Source: JASGCK01 sp031430035
GTDB lineage: Bacteria > Pseudomonadota > Gammaproteobacteria > Burkholderiales > Burkholderiaceae_C
Length of the DNA: 5,998 nucleotides
Direction: 5' to 3'
NCBI GenBank assembly: GCA_031430035.1
Contig: JANPAS010000200.1
Location: 1 to 5,998, forward strand
This document shows positions 5,887 to 5,998 of the stretch, piece after piece. The position numbers and the translations under genes are program-made. The stretch's first letter is position 1. The number at the start of each line of letters is the position of its first letter. Under the pieces are notes generated by a model. That model worked only from the letters and a program-made list of their open reading frames with translations, did no database searches and was not told the DNA's origin.

Positions 5887-5998
5887 ATGTTAACTTGGGA
5901 CGAAGAAATCACATCTACATCTGCAGCTTCGCAAGCACCTCCACCAAACGCAACGGCGCTTGGTCTGCAAACTGCCCCCGTTTTTTCTGACGAAGTTT
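5887..5998 (+). CDS. nrdB: Class Ia ribonucleoside-diphosphate reductase, beta (radical-bearing) subunit, 5' end only
   Basis: The first 37 codons of a frame that runs off the right edge. The protein begins MLTWDEEIT, the N-terminus I associate with betaproteobacterial NrdB, followed by a low-complexity Ser/Ala/Pro/Asn-rich stretch before the conserved core, which lies outside the window. NrdB houses the diferric-tyrosyl radical cofactor that initiates catalysis in NrdA; none of its iron ligands or its tyrosine are visible here. The call rests on this N-terminus and on the position directly after nrdA on the same strand. It has a weak GGA ribosome-binding core 7 bases upstream. Co-transcription with nrdA is likely, with a 103-base structured spacer between them. 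Confidence 0.85.
   Translation, partial: MLTWDEEITSTSAASQAPPPNATALGLQTAPVFSDEV

Overview
This window looks like an ordinary chromosomal housekeeping segment from a betaproteobacterium, most likely Burkholderiales and Comamonadaceae-like. That placement is an inference from the protein families, from the gene order ffh <-> cytochrome c assembly gene > small CxxC protein > ampD > nrdA > nrdB, and from a base composition close to 50% G+C. Coding density is very high and every gene reads as intact or is cut only by the window edge. I see no mobile element, phage gene, CRISPR array, toxin-antitoxin pair, tRNA or rRNA.

Layout: positions 1-1362 on the minus strand hold ffh, the SRP GTPase, nearly complete, with only its extreme C-terminus beyond the left edge. 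A very short divergent gap of 32-38 bases follows. Three tightly packed plus-strand genes come next: a short CcsA/YpjD-type membrane protein (1401-1916), a 76-residue membrane-anchored protein with a Cys/His cluster (1918-2148) and ampD (2149-2703). Their stop-to-start spacings are 1 and 0 bases, so they are almost certainly one transcript. A 119-base regulatory region (2704-2822) precedes nrdA (2823-5783), the class Ia ribonucleotide reductase large subunit. A 103-base spacer containing an inverted repeat separates nrdA from nrdB, whose first 37 codons are visible at the right edge.

Function: nrdA and nrdB together make the aerobic ribonucleotide reductase that supplies dNTPs. ampD cleaves anhydro-muropeptides during cell wall recycling, ffh targets membrane proteins to the translocon, and the CcsA-like protein belongs to a family linked to haem handling and cytochrome c maturation. 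These roles are not obviously related, so the cluster looks like conserved neighbourhood order rather than a pathway.

The most information-rich non-coding stretch is the nrdA leader. It carries two candidate NrdR boxes, a one-mismatch DnaA-box-like site, a palindrome plus T-run that could also act as a terminator, and a long interrupted inverted repeat enclosing all of these. The other points of interest are the N-terminally short CcsA-like protein next to the tiny divergent gap, and the nrdA-nrdB spacer hairpin. I found no convincing evidence of a previously undescribed system.
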